Assembly: GCA_018970215.1 (NCBI GenBank)
Contig: JAGWWX010000009.1
Coordinates: forward strand, 1 to 39,763
Length of the DNA: 39,763 nt
Direction of reading: 5' to 3'
Source: Acidobacteriota bacterium
GTDB lineage: Bacteria; Actinomycetota; Acidimicrobiia; Acidimicrobiales; RAAP-2
In this document: positions 8,928-17,438 of the stretch, piece by piece
Layout: each line of letters begins with the position of its first letter
How positions within the stretch are numbered: the stretch's first letter is position 1
Translations under genes and position numbers: made by a program
Notes under the pieces: model-generated
What the model saw: only the letters and a program-made list of their open reading frames with translations
What the model was told of the DNA's origin: nothing
The model's database searches: none

Positions 8928-9319
8928 GCCTCGGCCTCGAAGTTCATTGCGAGGGAATTAACGCAGTAGCGCAAGCCCGTCGACGTCGGTCCGTCGGGGA
9001 AAACGTGACCGAGGTGACCCCCGCACTGAGCGCACAAGATCTCGATGCGCACCATATTGAAAGAGTGGTCCGGTCGCTCAATAATGGCACCGTCGACGCA
9101 ATCATCAAAGCTCGGCCACCCACAGCCAGAGTCAAACTTCTGCTCGGTGGTGAACAACAGCGCACCACACCCCGCACAGTCAAATCGCCCCTCCTCATTC
9201 ACGTGGAGGAGTGAGCCGGTAAATGGAGGTTCGGTAGCCGCCTCACGTAAGACGGCAAATTGATCGTCGGTGAGCTGCTCGCGCCACTGCGCCTCAGACT
9301 GGGTGACGGGGAACTCCAT
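8924..9319 (-). CDS. msrB: Peptide-methionine (R)-S-oxide reductase MsrB
   Basis: Repairs oxidised methionine (R-sulfoxide) in proteins using thioredoxin. The SelR fold is complete: two zinc-binding CxxC pairs (CAGC and CAQC), the substrate segment SGCGWPSF, GGHLGHVFPDGP, and the catalytic cysteine in RYCVNSLAMNF near the C-terminus. I place the start at the ATG at 9319 (131 residues), because a -10 box TACATT lies exactly 7 bases upstream. A TTG at 9328 would add three residues but would sit inside that box. The gene follows dxs by 24 bases and converges on ftsX. Confidence 0.95.
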   Translation of the reverse strand: MEFPVTQSEAQWREQLTDDQFAVLREAATEPPFTGSLLHVNEEGRFDCAGCGALLFTTEQKFDSGCGWPSFDDCVDGAIIERPDHSFNMVRIEILCAQCGGHLGHVFPDGPTSTGLRYCVNSLAMNFEAEA

Positions 9320-9326
9320 AGCCGAC

Positions 9327-9332
9327 AATGTA
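9327..9332 (-). promoter_or_regulatory. -10 box of msrB; leaderless-type start
   Basis: TACATT on the minus strand, 7 bases before the ATG at 9319, in the 24-base dxs-msrB gap. It decides the choice of start codon. Confidence 0.45.
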
Positions 9333-9343
9333 GCGGGGCGTCT

Positions 9344-11269
9344 CTAGAAGTAGAGCGGACGTGGTGCGATCGGCATCGTCCGCGCGACGGGGGGCTGATG
9401 GTTCAATGCGCGACGAAGATTTTCGGCAATGCCGCTGCGGTCGAGACCAATTTCGGCGAGTAACTGATCGGGTGCGTGGTGCTGGAGGTACTCCCGCGGG
9501 ACACCGAGTACATGGGATGTCGGCATGGGCGTGCCCGTCTCATCGGCTCGACGACGGATCTGGTCAAGCATGAACTCACCCGCGCCGCCGTGGCGGACAC
9601 CGTCTTCGATGGTCACGACGTGCGTATGGCGGAGTGCATCGTCAATCAGGTTGTCGCTACCGGGAATGACTCTCGCGTCCCACAACGTGAAATGAGTGGC
9701 GGTATCACCGAGGTCTTTCAGCGCTGCCAAGGCCACGGGCGACATTTTGCCGACCGCGATGATACATACCGTTCCGTCACCTTCAACAATGCGTCGTGCC
9801 ACGCGACCGGCCCCACACTCACCATCAAATGGCTGGGGGAGAGTCTTGGGGAATCGGATCACTGACGGTCCCGTGAGAGAAAGAGCCTCACGGAGCATCA
9901 CCGCAACTTCATCACTACTCGACGGCGCGAAGACCGTCACGCCAGGAATCGAAAGCGAGAGGGCGATGTCCAGCACGCCGTGGTGGCTTGGCCCATCGTC
10001 GCCCGTGATACCCGCACGGTCGAGGACCATGACGACCGGCAAACCATGGAGTCCAACGTCCAAGTTGGCCTGATCAAATGCCCGAGAAAAGAAGGTGGAG
10101 TACACGCAGACCACTGGTTTCAGGCCGCCCATTGCCATTCCCGCGGCAGCCGTTACTTCGTGTTGTTCCGCGATCCCGACATCGAAAAAACGTTCCGGAA
10201 AGCGATGTTGGAAAGGAAGAAGGCCCGTCGGTCCGGCCATGGCGGCGGTCAGCGCAACGACTCGATCATCAGCTTCTGCGACCTCTACCAGGGCCCGGGA
10301 GAATGCTTCGGTGAATGACATCGTTGGCACGTATTCGTCGTCGTACTTGGGCGGCACTTTGTAGTCGTGCAGCTTGAGAGTGTCGTCGACCGCAGGCTTG
10401 TACCCCTTCCCCTTTTCGGTGAGAAGGTGGACCACGATAGGCCCTTCCCAGTCCGCCGCTTTGGCGAGTGCCGATTCAATGGCTTCAATGTTGTGTCCAT
10501 CGATCGGGCCAACGTATCGCACGCCGAGATTCTCAAAGAAAGTGTGCGGCGTCACCATTTCACGGACCACGCTGGACACGCCGTGCATTCCGAGATAGGC
10601 GAGACGGCCGAGACCGGGCGCCGACTTCCATCGGTCCCGTAGACGACGGCGAGTGGATACGTACATCTTGTTGAGACGCAGCTGGGTGAGCGACTCTGAC
10701 AGCTTGGAAATAGTTGGTGCGTAACTTCTGCCATTGTCATTGAGCACAATGACCACGCGCTGATTGTGGTGACCCAGATTGTTGAGCGCCTCGTAGGCCA
10801 TGCCACCAGTGAGCGATCCGTCACCAACGACCGCCACCACGCGACGACGCCCGCCGGATCCGATCAGTTCGCCGCGTTGTTCAAGGGCCACCGACAGGCC
10901 GTGGGCGTAGGAGAGTGCCGTCGATGCGTGCGACGATTCAATCCAGTCGTGCTCACTTTCACTACGGCTCGGATAACCCGACAGACCGTCGCGCTTTCGA
11001 AGTCGGCCAAATCCGTATCGGCGCCCCGTGAGGAGTTTGTGGACATACGCCTGGTGTCCTGTATCCCACAAAATGATGTCCCGGGGCGACTCGAAGACCC
11101 GATGGAGAGCCAAGGTCAGCTCCACCGCGCCCAAATTGCTGCCGAGGTGGCCGCCCGTGCGAGTTACGGCCTCGATGATGAAGTCGCGTATTTCTCCCGC
11201 CAACTTCTCTAGCTGGCGATAGCTCAGGCCACGAATATCGTCCGGTGACTCAATCGACTCCAGCAGCAC
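9344..11269 (-). CDS. dxs: 1-deoxy-D-xylulose-5-phosphate synthase
   Basis: First enzyme of the MEP isoprenoid pathway, condensing pyruvate and glyceraldehyde-3-phosphate with thiamine diphosphate. The 641 residues match the family length. Visible are DTGHQAYVHKLLTGR, the ThDP/Mg motif GDGSLTGGMAYEALNN to VIVLNDNGRSYAP, the conserved catalytic glutamate in FDVGIAEQHEVTAAAG, DRAGITGDDGPSHHGVLD and the C-terminal transketolase-like domain. The start is GTG 11269, placed 6 bases after a TAGGCT box. It is divergent from tldD, with only 56 bases between the starts. Confidence 0.97.
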   Translation of the reverse strand: MLLESIESPDDIRGLSYRQLEKLAGEIRDFIIEAVTRTGGHLGSNLGAVELTLALHRVFESPRDIILWDTGHQAYVHKLLTGRRYGFGRLRKRDGLSGYPSRSESEHDWIESSHASTALSYAHGLSVALEQRGELIGSGGRRRVVAVVGDGSLTGGMAYEALNNLGHHNQRVVIVLNDNGRSYAPTISKLSESLTQLRLNKMYVSTRRRLRDRWKSAPGLGRLAYLGMHGVSSVVREMVTPHTFFENLGVRYVGPIDGHNIEAIESALAKAADWEGPIVVHLLTEKGKGYKPAVDDTLKLHDYKVPPKYDDEYVPTMSFTEAFSRALVEVAEADDRVVALTAAMAGPTGLLPFQHRFPERFFDVGIAEQHEVTAAAGMAMGGLKPVVCVYSTFFSRAFDQANLDVGLHGLPVVMVLDRAGITGDDGPSHHGVLDIALSLSIPGVTVFAPSSSDEVAVMLREALSLTGPSVIRFPKTLPQPFDGECGAGRVARRIVEGDGTVCIIAVGKMSPVALAALKDLGDTATHFTLWDARVIPGSDNLIDDALRHTHVVTIEDGVRHGGAGEFMLDQIRRRADETGTPMPTSHVLGVPREYLQHHAPDQLLAEIGLDRSGIAENLRRALNHQPPVARTMPIAPRPLYF

Positions 11270-11275
11270 ATCTGT

Positions 11276-11281
11276 AGCCTA
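11276..11281 (-). promoter_or_regulatory. -10 box of dxs; leaderless-type start
   Basis: TAGGCT on the minus strand, 6 bases before GTG 11269. It lies back to back with the tldD promoter in a 56-base divergent region, so their -35 regions must overlap. Confidence 0.5.
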
Positions 11282-11311
11282 ATTCCCACTCGCGACGGGC
11301 TCCACGGGCGA

Positions 11312-11317
11312 TAGCCT
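11312..11317 (+). promoter_or_regulatory. -10 box of tldD; near-leaderless start
   Basis: TAGCCT, 8 bases before the ATG at 11326. No ribosome site is present between the box and the start. Confidence 0.45.
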
Positions 11318-11325
11318 GCGAGGCG

Positions 11326-12726
11326 ATGACTACCGCCACTTTGATAGACCAAAACCTCGTTGAGAAGGTTCTCACCGCCGCCACGGCACGAGGTGGAGAT
11401 TTCGCCGAAATATTTGTCGAGGATCGGCAAGCGAACTCTGCCACGCTCGATCAGCGACGCATCGAAGAACTGACATCCGGTCGCGAGCGCGGCGCAGGGA
11501 TCCGAGTTGTCATCGGCGAGACAACGGGATTTGCCCACACCGCCGACCTCTCCGAGCGGGGACTGCTGAAGGCGGCGGAAGCGGCGGCGGCCGTGGCGCG
11601 GTCCGGCGGCGGCGGAACGAAGACGGTGGCGCTCGAGTCATACCGCGACAACACCACGCGAGCAACAGAACTGCCGCACGACGTTGACAAGGCCCGGAAA
11701 GTTGAGTTGATGTTGCTGGCTGACGATGTGGCTCGGAGCCAGGGATCGGCAATTAGCCAAGTACAAGTAGGTCTCGGGGACACGTCACGTCGCTTCTTGG
11801 TGGCGAACACTGATGGCGTGTTTGCCGGTGACCACCAAGTGCGCACTCGATTCAATGTTCAAACGGTGGCAGTGGGCGATACGGGCATGCAGACCGGCTA
11901 TCGACCCGTTGCGGCGACTCGGGGTTTCGAGTGGATGACGCCTGAAAGAATCTCCGAAGCCGCATCGAAGGCAGCGCAACAGGCACTCACGAAACTCGCT
12001 TCGCGCCCGGCGCCGTCGGGTGATCTTCCCGTGGTATTGGCGGGCGGTTCGGGTGGCATCCTTTTCCACGAAGCTTGTGGTCACGGACTCGAGAGTGACG
12101 CCATCTTGAAGCAAGCTTCGGTGTACGCCGGGATGGTCGGTGAAAAAGTTGCCAGCGATCTGGTGACGTTGATCGACGACGGCACCATGGTCGATGAATG
12201 GGGCTACCTAGCGATCGACGATGAAGGACGTCCTTCGGCCCGCAATGTTTTGATTGAGAACGGAGTCCTCACCGACTACATGTGGGACTACATGCGTGCA
12301 CGCAAGGAGGGTCGTGTCTCCTCGGGTAACGGACGCCGCCAAACCTACGCCCACTTACCGATGGTTCGCATGACGAATACGTATCTCATGGCGGGAACAC
12401 AAACCCCTGAAGAGATCATCGCTTCAACGTCCTACGGCGTGTACGTTGCGCAACTTGGTGGCGGTCAAGTGAACCCCACTACGGGAGACTTCGTCTTCGG
12501 AATGACGGAGGCGTACCTCATCGAGAATGGGGAGATTACGACCCCACTTCGCGAGTGCAATCTCATTGGCAACGGCCCAGCCGTCTTGAAGCGCGTCGAT
12601 GCGGTGGCGAACGACTTTTCAACGGCGCCGGGTACGTGTGGAAAAGATGGGCAGCAGGTTCCCGTCGGCACTGGACAAGCCACGATGCGCCTCACCGGTG
12701 TCACCATTGGAGGAACGGCGGCATGA
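11326..12726 (+). CDS. tldD: Metalloprotease TldD
   Basis: Catalytic subunit of the heterodimeric TldD/TldE zinc protease (family U62), which degrades unfolded peptides and matures some modified peptides. The 466-residue protein carries the metal site HEACGH (His248, Glu249, His253) in GGILFHEACGHGLESD, with the distal ligand expected in the C-terminal CNLIGNGP region. The N-terminal domain shows the conserved RRIEELTSGRERGAGIRV. Its stop overlaps the tldE ATG by 4 bases (ATGA). No peptide precursor gene is evident next to it, so general proteolysis or an unlinked substrate is likely. Confidence 0.95.
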   Translation: MTTATLIDQNLVEKVLTAATARGGDFAEIFVEDRQANSATLDQRRIEELTSGRERGAGIRVVIGETTGFAHTADLSERGLLKAAEAAAAVARSGGGGTKTVALESYRDNTTRATELPHDVDKARKVELMLLADDVARSQGSAISQVQVGLGDTSRRFLVANTDGVFAGDHQVRTRFNVQTVAVGDTGMQTGYRPVAATRGFEWMTPERISEAASKAAQQALTKLASRPAPSGDLPVVLAGGSGGILFHEACGHGLESDAILKQASVYAGMVGEKVASDLVTLIDDGTMVDEWGYLAIDDEGRPSARNVLIENGVLTDYMWDYMRARKEGRVSSGNGRRQTYAHLPMVRMTNTYLMAGTQTPEEIIASTSYGVYVAQLGGGQVNPTTGDFVFGMTEAYLIENGEITTPLRECNLIGNGPAVLKRVDAVANDFSTAPGTCGKDGQQVPVGTGQATMRLTGVTIGGTAA

Positions 12727-14078
12727 GCGAGCTCCTGCAGTTAGCACAGAAGATCTTGGAGCAACGCGTCGGTAGTGAGCACATCGAGGTGTTCGTCAGC
12801 CGTTCTACCGAAAATGACGTACGTGCCTACCAGGGTGACATTGAGGATCTGACCACCGCGTCGTCGGATGGAGTAGGAATTCGGGTTCTCACCGATTCTG
12901 CGTCGGGAGCTCGCGTTGGCTCGGCGTGGGCGGGCTCGCTGGATGAGACCGCTATCAGTGAGGCACTACGAGAGGCTCGTGACAATGTGCGCTTCGCCAC
13001 TGAAGACGAATTCGTGGCTTTTGCTCAGCCCGATGGAGTAACCGCTCCTCAGTTGAACTTAACGAGTCCCGATGTTGACAGTGTCTCACTTGACGAGAAA
13101 GTTGCACTGGCGATTGAGCTCGAGCGAGCAGTTCGCGACTCCGACCCCCGCATCCGTCAGGTCGATTCGGCTTCGTATTCTGACTACGCCGTTGCCGGCG
13201 CTATCGCCTCGACCACCGGAATTGCGGCGACCTACGCCCGCACCATGGCGTACCTTTCGGTTGAAGCGATCGCGACGAACGGTGAAGAAGACCAGAGCGG
13301 CTGGGGATTGAGCGCTGGTCGCGGTCCGCGCGATATCGACCTCGATCGAGCCCGTCGCGATGCCGTGCAGCGTTGTACGCGCATGCTGGGTGCGATAAAG
13401 CCGACAACTCGCAAGGGGATTGCGGTCTTTGATGCGCGGGCAACCGCCACCCTGTTATCGATTATTGGGGGAGCGCTCTCGGGTGAAGCGGTCGTTCGCG
13501 GGCGTTCATTCTTTGCGGGCCGTATCGGCGAAATGGTGGCTTCCCCGCGCTTCACCCTCATTGACGATCCCACCGATCCTCGACACTTCGCGGCGAGTCC
13601 GTTTGATGGTGAGGGGCTGGCCACGCGCCGCAATGCCCTGATTGAAAACGGCCTGCTGCGCGGCTTCGTGTACGACACCGTGTCGGGGCGGCGTGCGGGT
13701 GTGGCGTCGACGGGGAGCGCGCAACGTGGCGGGATCGCCGGTTCACCGTCGGCGGGCGTGCGCGCCCTGCAACTGCAGCCCGGAACGTTGACCCAAGAAG
13801 AGGTATTTCGTGAAATCGGCGACGGATTCTTTATTGAGTCACTCATTGGTGTTCACTCCGGGGTAAACCCAATTTCTGGCGATTTTTCGGTCGGCGCTAC
13901 CGGTCTGCTCATTCGAGACGGTCAACTGGCGGAACCGATTCGCGAGGTCACGGTGGCGTCGTCGCTACAGAGAATGTTGCTCGATGTCGTGGCAATCGGA
14001 AGCGATCAAGAGTGGCTCCCCGGAACTGCCGCGGGTCAAACTCTGGCGATCGACGGAATCTCGCTGTCGGGTTCTTAG
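12723..14078 (+). CDS. tldE: TldE/PmbA-type partner protease subunit
   Basis: Non-catalytic partner that forms the closed substrate chamber with TldD. From ATG 12723 it has 451 residues; the frame is open 56 codons further upstream, but that is tldD coding sequence. The N-terminal half parallels TldD (EVFVSRSTENDVRAYQGD, SSDGVGIRVLTD). In place of HExxxH the C-terminal half has TLLSIIGGALSGEAVVRG, with no metal-binding histidines, as in PmbA. The ending SSLQRMLLDVVAIGSDQEW is the PmbA signature. The stop forms a 4-base TTAG overlap with the stop of the convergent fmdB-like gene. Confidence 0.94.
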   Translation: MSELLQLAQKILEQRVGSEHIEVFVSRSTENDVRAYQGDIEDLTTASSDGVGIRVLTDSASGARVGSAWAGSLDETAISEALREARDNVRFATEDEFVAFAQPDGVTAPQLNLTSPDVDSVSLDEKVALAIELERAVRDSDPRIRQVDSASYSDYAVAGAIASTTGIAATYARTMAYLSVEAIATNGEEDQSGWGLSAGRGPRDIDLDRARRDAVQRCTRMLGAIKPTTRKGIAVFDARATATLLSIIGGALSGEAVVRGRSFFAGRIGEMVASPRFTLIDDPTDPRHFAASPFDGEGLATRRNALIENGLLRGFVYDTVSGRRAGVASTGSAQRGGIAGSPSAGVRALQLQPGTLTQEEVFREIGDGFFIESLIGVHSGVNPISGDFSVGATGLLIRDGQLAEPIREVTVASSLQRMLLDVVAIGSDQEWLPGTAAGQTLAIDGISLSGS

Positions 14079-14305
14079 TCGCCAGAACTAGGGGTTGAAC
14101 CGGAAGAGGTGTCGGTCGAACCACTCGCCGGGCGCGAGTCGGTCTTGTAAAAGCCGCCGCCCTTAAAGACGATGCCGGGGGCGGAGATGACTTTCTTGAG
14201 CTCACCGCCACACTCTTCGCACACCGTGAGGGGAGCGTCCGCAAAACGTTGAAAAACTTCCACTCGATGGCGGCATACCGTGCATTGGTACTCGTATGTT
14301 GGCAA
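14075..14305 (-). CDS. FmdB family zinc-ribbon protein
   Basis: A 76-residue protein starting MPTYEYQCTVCRHRVEVFQ, the FmdB signature, with two CxxC pairs (CTVC, CEEC) that form a zinc ribbon. It continues with ISAPGIVFKGGGFYKTD and a Ser/Gly/Thr-rich tail (about 59-76). FmdB proteins are named from a regulator linked to formamidase/amidase operons, but most are of unknown role and widely conserved in actinobacteria. The start is a TTG with AAAGGAG 7 bases upstream. It converges on tldE and is divergent from moaC. Confidence 0.88.
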   Translation of the reverse strand: MPTYEYQCTVCRHRVEVFQRFADAPLTVCEECGGELKKVISAPGIVFKGGGFYKTDSRPASGSTDTSSGSTPSSGD

Positions 14306-14324
14306 TTCGGGCTCCTTTCCGGCG

Positions 14325-14337
14325 CTTACAGTGTAAG
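14325..14337. promoter_or_regulatory. Palindrome over the fmdB-like -10 box (candidate operator)
   Basis: CTTACA-G-TGTAAG is a perfect 6+6 palindrome. On the minus strand it contains TACACT (14330-14335), a -10 box about 25 bases before the TTG start of the fmdB-like gene. It lies between two divergent genes and could bind a dimeric regulator; none is identified. Confidence 0.4.
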
Positions 14338-14359
14338 GGCAGGCTCACTCAGCGGGTTC

Positions 14360-14365
14360 TAACAT
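14360..14365 (+). promoter_or_regulatory. -10 box of moaC; leaderless-type start
   Basis: TAACAT ends 6 bases before GTG 14372, so the expected +1 is the G of the start codon. Confidence 0.5.
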
Positions 14366-14371
14366 TGCCGT

Positions 14372-14878
14372 GTGGACGAACTCCGCCAGATGCGCATCCC
14401 ACCGGTTGGGGGAACGTTGCCGCGCGATGTCGTGAGTGGCGAGACCAGTCAACGTCGCGCACTGGCTCGCTGCCGGGTGGTCATGGCACCCGAAACTGCC
14501 GCTCGCGTGGCCACCAACGCCGTGAACAAGGGTGACGTGCTCGCCACAGCACGCGTCGCCGGAATCAACGCCGCAAAGAAAGCCGCCGAACTGCTCCCTA
14601 TGAGCCATCTCGTTCTGGTGGGAAACACGTATATCAACTTCGCAATCGGCGACACATACATCGATGTTGAGGCGAGCGTCGACACCAACGACCGAACTGG
14701 CGTCGAAATGGAGGCACTCACCGCTGCCTCGATCGCTGCTCTGACCATCTACGACATGTGCAAGAACTCGGACCGCACAATCACGATCGAAAATCTCGCC
14801 CTCTGGGAGAAAACTGGTGGCCGAGGTGGCACCTGGCGGCGCGGCGAGGTTACGGAAGAGCCGGAAGGCCTAGTTTGA
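14372..14878 (+). CDS. moaC: Cyclic pyranopterin monophosphate synthase MoaC
   Basis: Converts the MoaA product 3',8-cyclo-7,8-dihydro-GTP to cyclic pyranopterin monophosphate in molybdenum cofactor synthesis. The 168-residue protein retains NKGDVLATARVAGINAAKK (catalytic-loop lysine), the histidine after the first helix, TGVEMEALTAASIAALTIYDMCK with the acidic and lysine active-site residues, and a C-terminal KTGGRGGTW. Odd: the usual PLCHPL around the active-site histidine reads PMSHLV, losing the conserved Cys and Pro. The GTG start follows a -10 box by 6 bases. No other moa genes are nearby. The 3' end overlaps the convergent unknown gene by 29 bases. Confidence 0.9.
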   Translation: MDELRQMRIPPVGGTLPRDVVSGETSQRRALARCRVVMAPETAARVATNAVNKGDVLATARVAGINAAKKAAELLPMSHLVLVGNTYINFAIGDTYIDVEASVDTNDRTGVEMEALTAASIAALTIYDMCKNSDRTITIENLALWEKTGGRGGTWRRGEVTEEPEGLV

Positions 14879-15197
14879 CAAGAATTTCCGCCACTCGAGC
14901 TGTGTGAGCGGGGGTAAAACCGAGCGCACGTCCGGACGTCAGCACTATTTCAATCGCCTCGTGGCGGCGCCACCGGTTCACATCTTTGGTAAACCATACG
15001 TTGTCGTCACTCAGACCTTGTCGGGGAATCTGACCGTGCGGATAGGTCGATTCGTGGCGCACCCGAAATCCCACCACTTTTTCCACCGCGATTCTTTCTC
15101 GCCGCCCAAGGATTCGCGAGACCCCCGAGAGAACGAGGGTTGTGTTCGTCACGGTCAAAATCCGATCGTGGTACAGCGTGACAACGATGGGTGACAT
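14850..15197 (-). CDS. Small conserved-looking protein of unknown function (possible PH-like fold)
   Basis: 115 residues, ATG start with AAGGAG 6 bases upstream and a TACCCT box further upstream, so expression is well supported. The pattern of short alternating strands (VVTLYHDRILTVTNTTLVLSG), a charged middle (RRERIAVEKVVGFRVRHE), then IEIVLTSGRALGF and a final amphipathic helix (TARVAEILVKLGL) resembles bacterial PH-like/DUF proteins, which is inference only. No signal peptide or membrane span. It converges on moaC with a 29-base overlap. I do not recognise the family. Confidence 0.7.
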   Translation of the reverse strand: MSPIVVTLYHDRILTVTNTTLVLSGVSRILGRRERIAVEKVVGFRVRHESTYPHGQIPRQGLSDDNVWFTKDVNRWRRHEAIEIVLTSGRALGFTPAHTARVAEILVKLGLPALP

Positions 15198-15215
15198 GTG
15201 GGCTCCTTACGGCTA

Positions 15216-15221
15216 AGGGTA
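15216..15221 (-). promoter_or_regulatory. Candidate -10 box of the small unknown gene
   Basis: TACCCT on the minus strand gives a leader of about 12 bases containing AAGGAG before ATG 15197. Confidence 0.35.
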
Positions 15222-15442
15222 GCCCTCAACTCTCCTCATTTGGCCAGCAAAAATAGGAAAAAAGTACATGTCACACTATGACACGAGCCAATTTCTGTTA
15301 ATTGAGTTTCAAGCCGTCGAGATGAGTCCGACGGCTATTGAGGTCTCCCCGAGATTTGTGAACACTTTGTCGAGCGAAATGCACGGCTTAGGCTCCCTTG
15401 GCGGGTAACTTGCTTCGTCCAATCTCGAACCGAAAGGGACTC
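15222..15442 (+). promoter_or_regulatory. Regulatory region of the PafBC-like gene
   Basis: Non-coding gap that is clearly more AT-rich than its surroundings (15250-15310). It holds two dyads: TGTCA-CACTA-TGACA (15269-15283) and AGCCGTCG-N9-CGACGGCT (15312-15336). A promoter TTGTCG (15367-15372), 16 bases, TAGGCT (15389-15394) follows, predicting a transcript start near 15401 and a leader of about 40 bases ending in the ribosome site AAAGGGA before ATG 15443. The -35 begins TTGTC like the RecA-independent damage motif of mycobacteria, but the rest and the spacing do not match it. Confidence 0.5.
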
Positions 15443-17416
15443 ATGGCCTCGAAGATCAACTCACACGAAGAAAAGCGGGCCCGTCAGGGGGCGCTCGTCA
15501 GTTTTGTGTGGATGGCGCCCAACGGTGTCACGTTGAACGAGATTGCCGAGAATGTTCGTTACCCAATCCAGACGGCCACGGGGTACGCGATGCAGTACGC
15601 GTACGACACGAACATCAGCGACCCGAAGGTTCTTTCGAAGGTGCGCATGGCCGTTCATCGTGATCGCGATGACCTCGAGAAAGCCGGCATCACTATCAGT
15701 TTCGATGATGCTCTCGGAAAGTACCGCGTGGTGCCACGTGACGTGTTTGTTCCTGGACTCAGTTTGAATAGCGAAGAAAGTGCCCTTCTATTAAGTCTGC
15801 GAGCGGCCAAGGATCGACCGTTCGGTCCCAATGGACTCTTGGGCGGTTCTTTCGTGAGTCGCAGCACTACCGACTCGCAGAGTGCCGTGACTGCGGTCTT
15901 CGTACGCGCGAAGATGAGTCGTCACATCGTCGTTTTCTCGCATCGGCGCTCGGGGTCGTTTCTTTCTCTGGTGACCAACCGAAACGAGGAGCGAAAGATC
16001 GTCCCGCTGCGTTTCGTCGTAGCGAATGGACGCCAGTATGTCGTTGGATACGACATCGAGCGCGATGATATCCGGGGGTTCTTGCTCTCGCGCATTGTTG
16101 ACGTACCGAAAATGAGCAGCGAAATCCGTCTCGTCGGTGATGATGTCGTCCAGCGCGCACGTGACTGGTCCCCTCGCGAATTTGAAGAGGGCTCCTCAAT
16201 TGACGTCACCGTGAGCACCGAATTTGCCCAACGTGAGGCCAAGCTCCACCCTCGGACCTCTGCAGTGGTGGCTTCTTCTGAGGACGGCTGTTCTGAACTT
16301 CGTCTGAGTTTCGATACAGAGAGTTCGGCCATGGCGTGGCTGGTGATGAACGAGCGAAATGTCATTCGCGCGAATGGAAAGTTCAAGTCGGCAGCGAAAA
16401 ACTGGCTGAAGGAAACCAATCAGGCGACGAAAACACCTGCGCGAGGACACTCGTTCAGTGACGCCTTCGATCCGTGGTCTTCCGACGAGGCGATCAATCT
16501 CGCACTTCGTATGGCTGCAGCGGTTATCGCTGCGGGTGAACTCTCGGCCAAGGATCTTGCTTCGATGTTCTCCGTCGATGTCGACCACGTGCGAAGGGTC
16601 TTTCACGAATTGGTTATGGCACGTTCGCCTCAGGACGACACTCGCTATTTCTTACCGATCACGTTGAGCGACGACTCGAACGACGATGGTGACTACGACT
16701 ACATTGCCGAAGGTAATGCCGTTGAGATGTTCGGCGGAACTGATCCCCTCGCGTGGACAGAGGTGTTCGCTGTGAGTCTCATGCTGGAGCAGATTCAGCG
16801 CTTGGCGCACGGCACTCCCGTTGCCAAGGTTGCCGAGTCTCTCGTGGCAAAGATTCACGCCGCAACCGATGTGTCTCTGTCTGTCCTCGTACCGGAGGTA
16901 CCGTTCGGTTCTGAGATTGCCCAGAACATTCGAACGTCTGCTCTGCGGATCAAGTACCAGTCCGCGGGACAAGAACAGCCCACGTGGCGAGTGATTGCAC
17001 CCGTGGAACAGCAGTTCGTGTGTGGCGAGGCCTACCTGCGGGCGTACGAGATGGGTGATGGTGGCGCGTATAAGACCTATGCGCTCAACCGCATTTGGGA
17101 CGTGGAAGTTGCCGGTGAGTTTCCTGCGTCGCTGCCAACGGACACGGCAAGTGACTGGCTTGCGGCGCTTCTCACGACGAGCAACGAAGTCTTGATTGAG
17201 ACGAACGAAGCGGGATTGCCACTGTTCGAGAACCTCCCCGAAGTTCAAGTGGCCAAGGAACCGTCGAACTTTGGATTCATTTTGAAGATCAAGGTTGCGA
17301 ACGCGGACTTCCTCGATCGCCGCCTCGCCGCGGCCGGCAAGAACGCCCGCGTCATCGGTGACCAGGCGAACCGCGCGGGAGTGGCCTTTGCGACTGAATT
17401 AGCCAACCGCCTGTAG
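15443..17416 (+). CDS. Fused PafB-PafC-like transcriptional regulator with two WYL halves
   Basis: A 657-residue protein made of two similar halves, each a winged-helix HTH followed by a WYL domain. Half one: HTH at about 15-95 (VTLNEIAENVRY, KVRMAVHRDRDDLEKAGI), WYL near 175-230 (RNEERKIVPLRFVVANGRQYVVGYD, FLLSRIVDV). Half two: HTH at about 350-430 (GELSAKDLASMFSVDVDHVRRV), WYL near 515-575 (PTWRVIAPVEQQFVCGEAYLRAYE, TYALNRIWDVEV). This is the layout of fused PafBC, the actinobacterial activator of the RecA-independent DNA damage response, whose WYL domains sense nucleic acid such as ssDNA. The start is ATG 15443 with AAAGGGA; an upstream in-frame TTG has no ribosome site. The Pup-proteasome genes that usually neighbour PafBC are absent. 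A relaxase gene follows after 22 bases, apparently in the same operon. Confidence 0.82.
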   Translation: MASKINSHEEKRARQGALVSFVWMAPNGVTLNEIAENVRYPIQTATGYAMQYAYDTNISDPKVLSKVRMAVHRDRDDLEKAGITISFDDALGKYRVVPRDVFVPGLSLNSEESALLLSLRAAKDRPFGPNGLLGGSFVSRSTTDSQSAVTAVFVRAKMSRHIVVFSHRRSGSFLSLVTNRNEERKIVPLRFVVANGRQYVVGYDIERDDIRGFLLSRIVDVPKMSSEIRLVGDDVVQRARDWSPREFEEGSSIDVTVSTEFAQREAKLHPRTSAVVASSEDGCSELRLSFDTESSAMAWLVMNERNVIRANGKFKSAAKNWLKETNQATKTPARGHSFSDAFDPWSSDEAINLALRMAAAVIAAGELSAKDLASMFSVDVDHVRRVFHELVMARSPQDDTRYFLPITLSDDSNDDGDYDYIAEGNAVEMFGGTDPLAWTEVFAVSLMLEQIQRLAHGTPVAKVAESLVAKIHAATDVSLSVLVPEVPFGSEIAQNIRTSALRIKYQSAGQEQPTWRVIAPVEQQFVCGEAYLRAYEMGDGGAYKTYALNRIWDVEVAGEFPASLPTDTASDWLAALLTTSNEVLIETNEAGLPLFENLPEVQVAKEPSNFGFILKIKVANADFLDRRLAAAGKNARVIGDQANRAGVAFATELANRL

Positions 17417-17438
17417 GTCGACCGTTGGGCTGCGGCCC

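Noticed and set aside
12555-12722. Longer N-terminus for tldE
   Set aside because: The extension is tldD coding sequence in another frame; ATG 12723 overlaps the tldD stop as ATGA and matches the family start.
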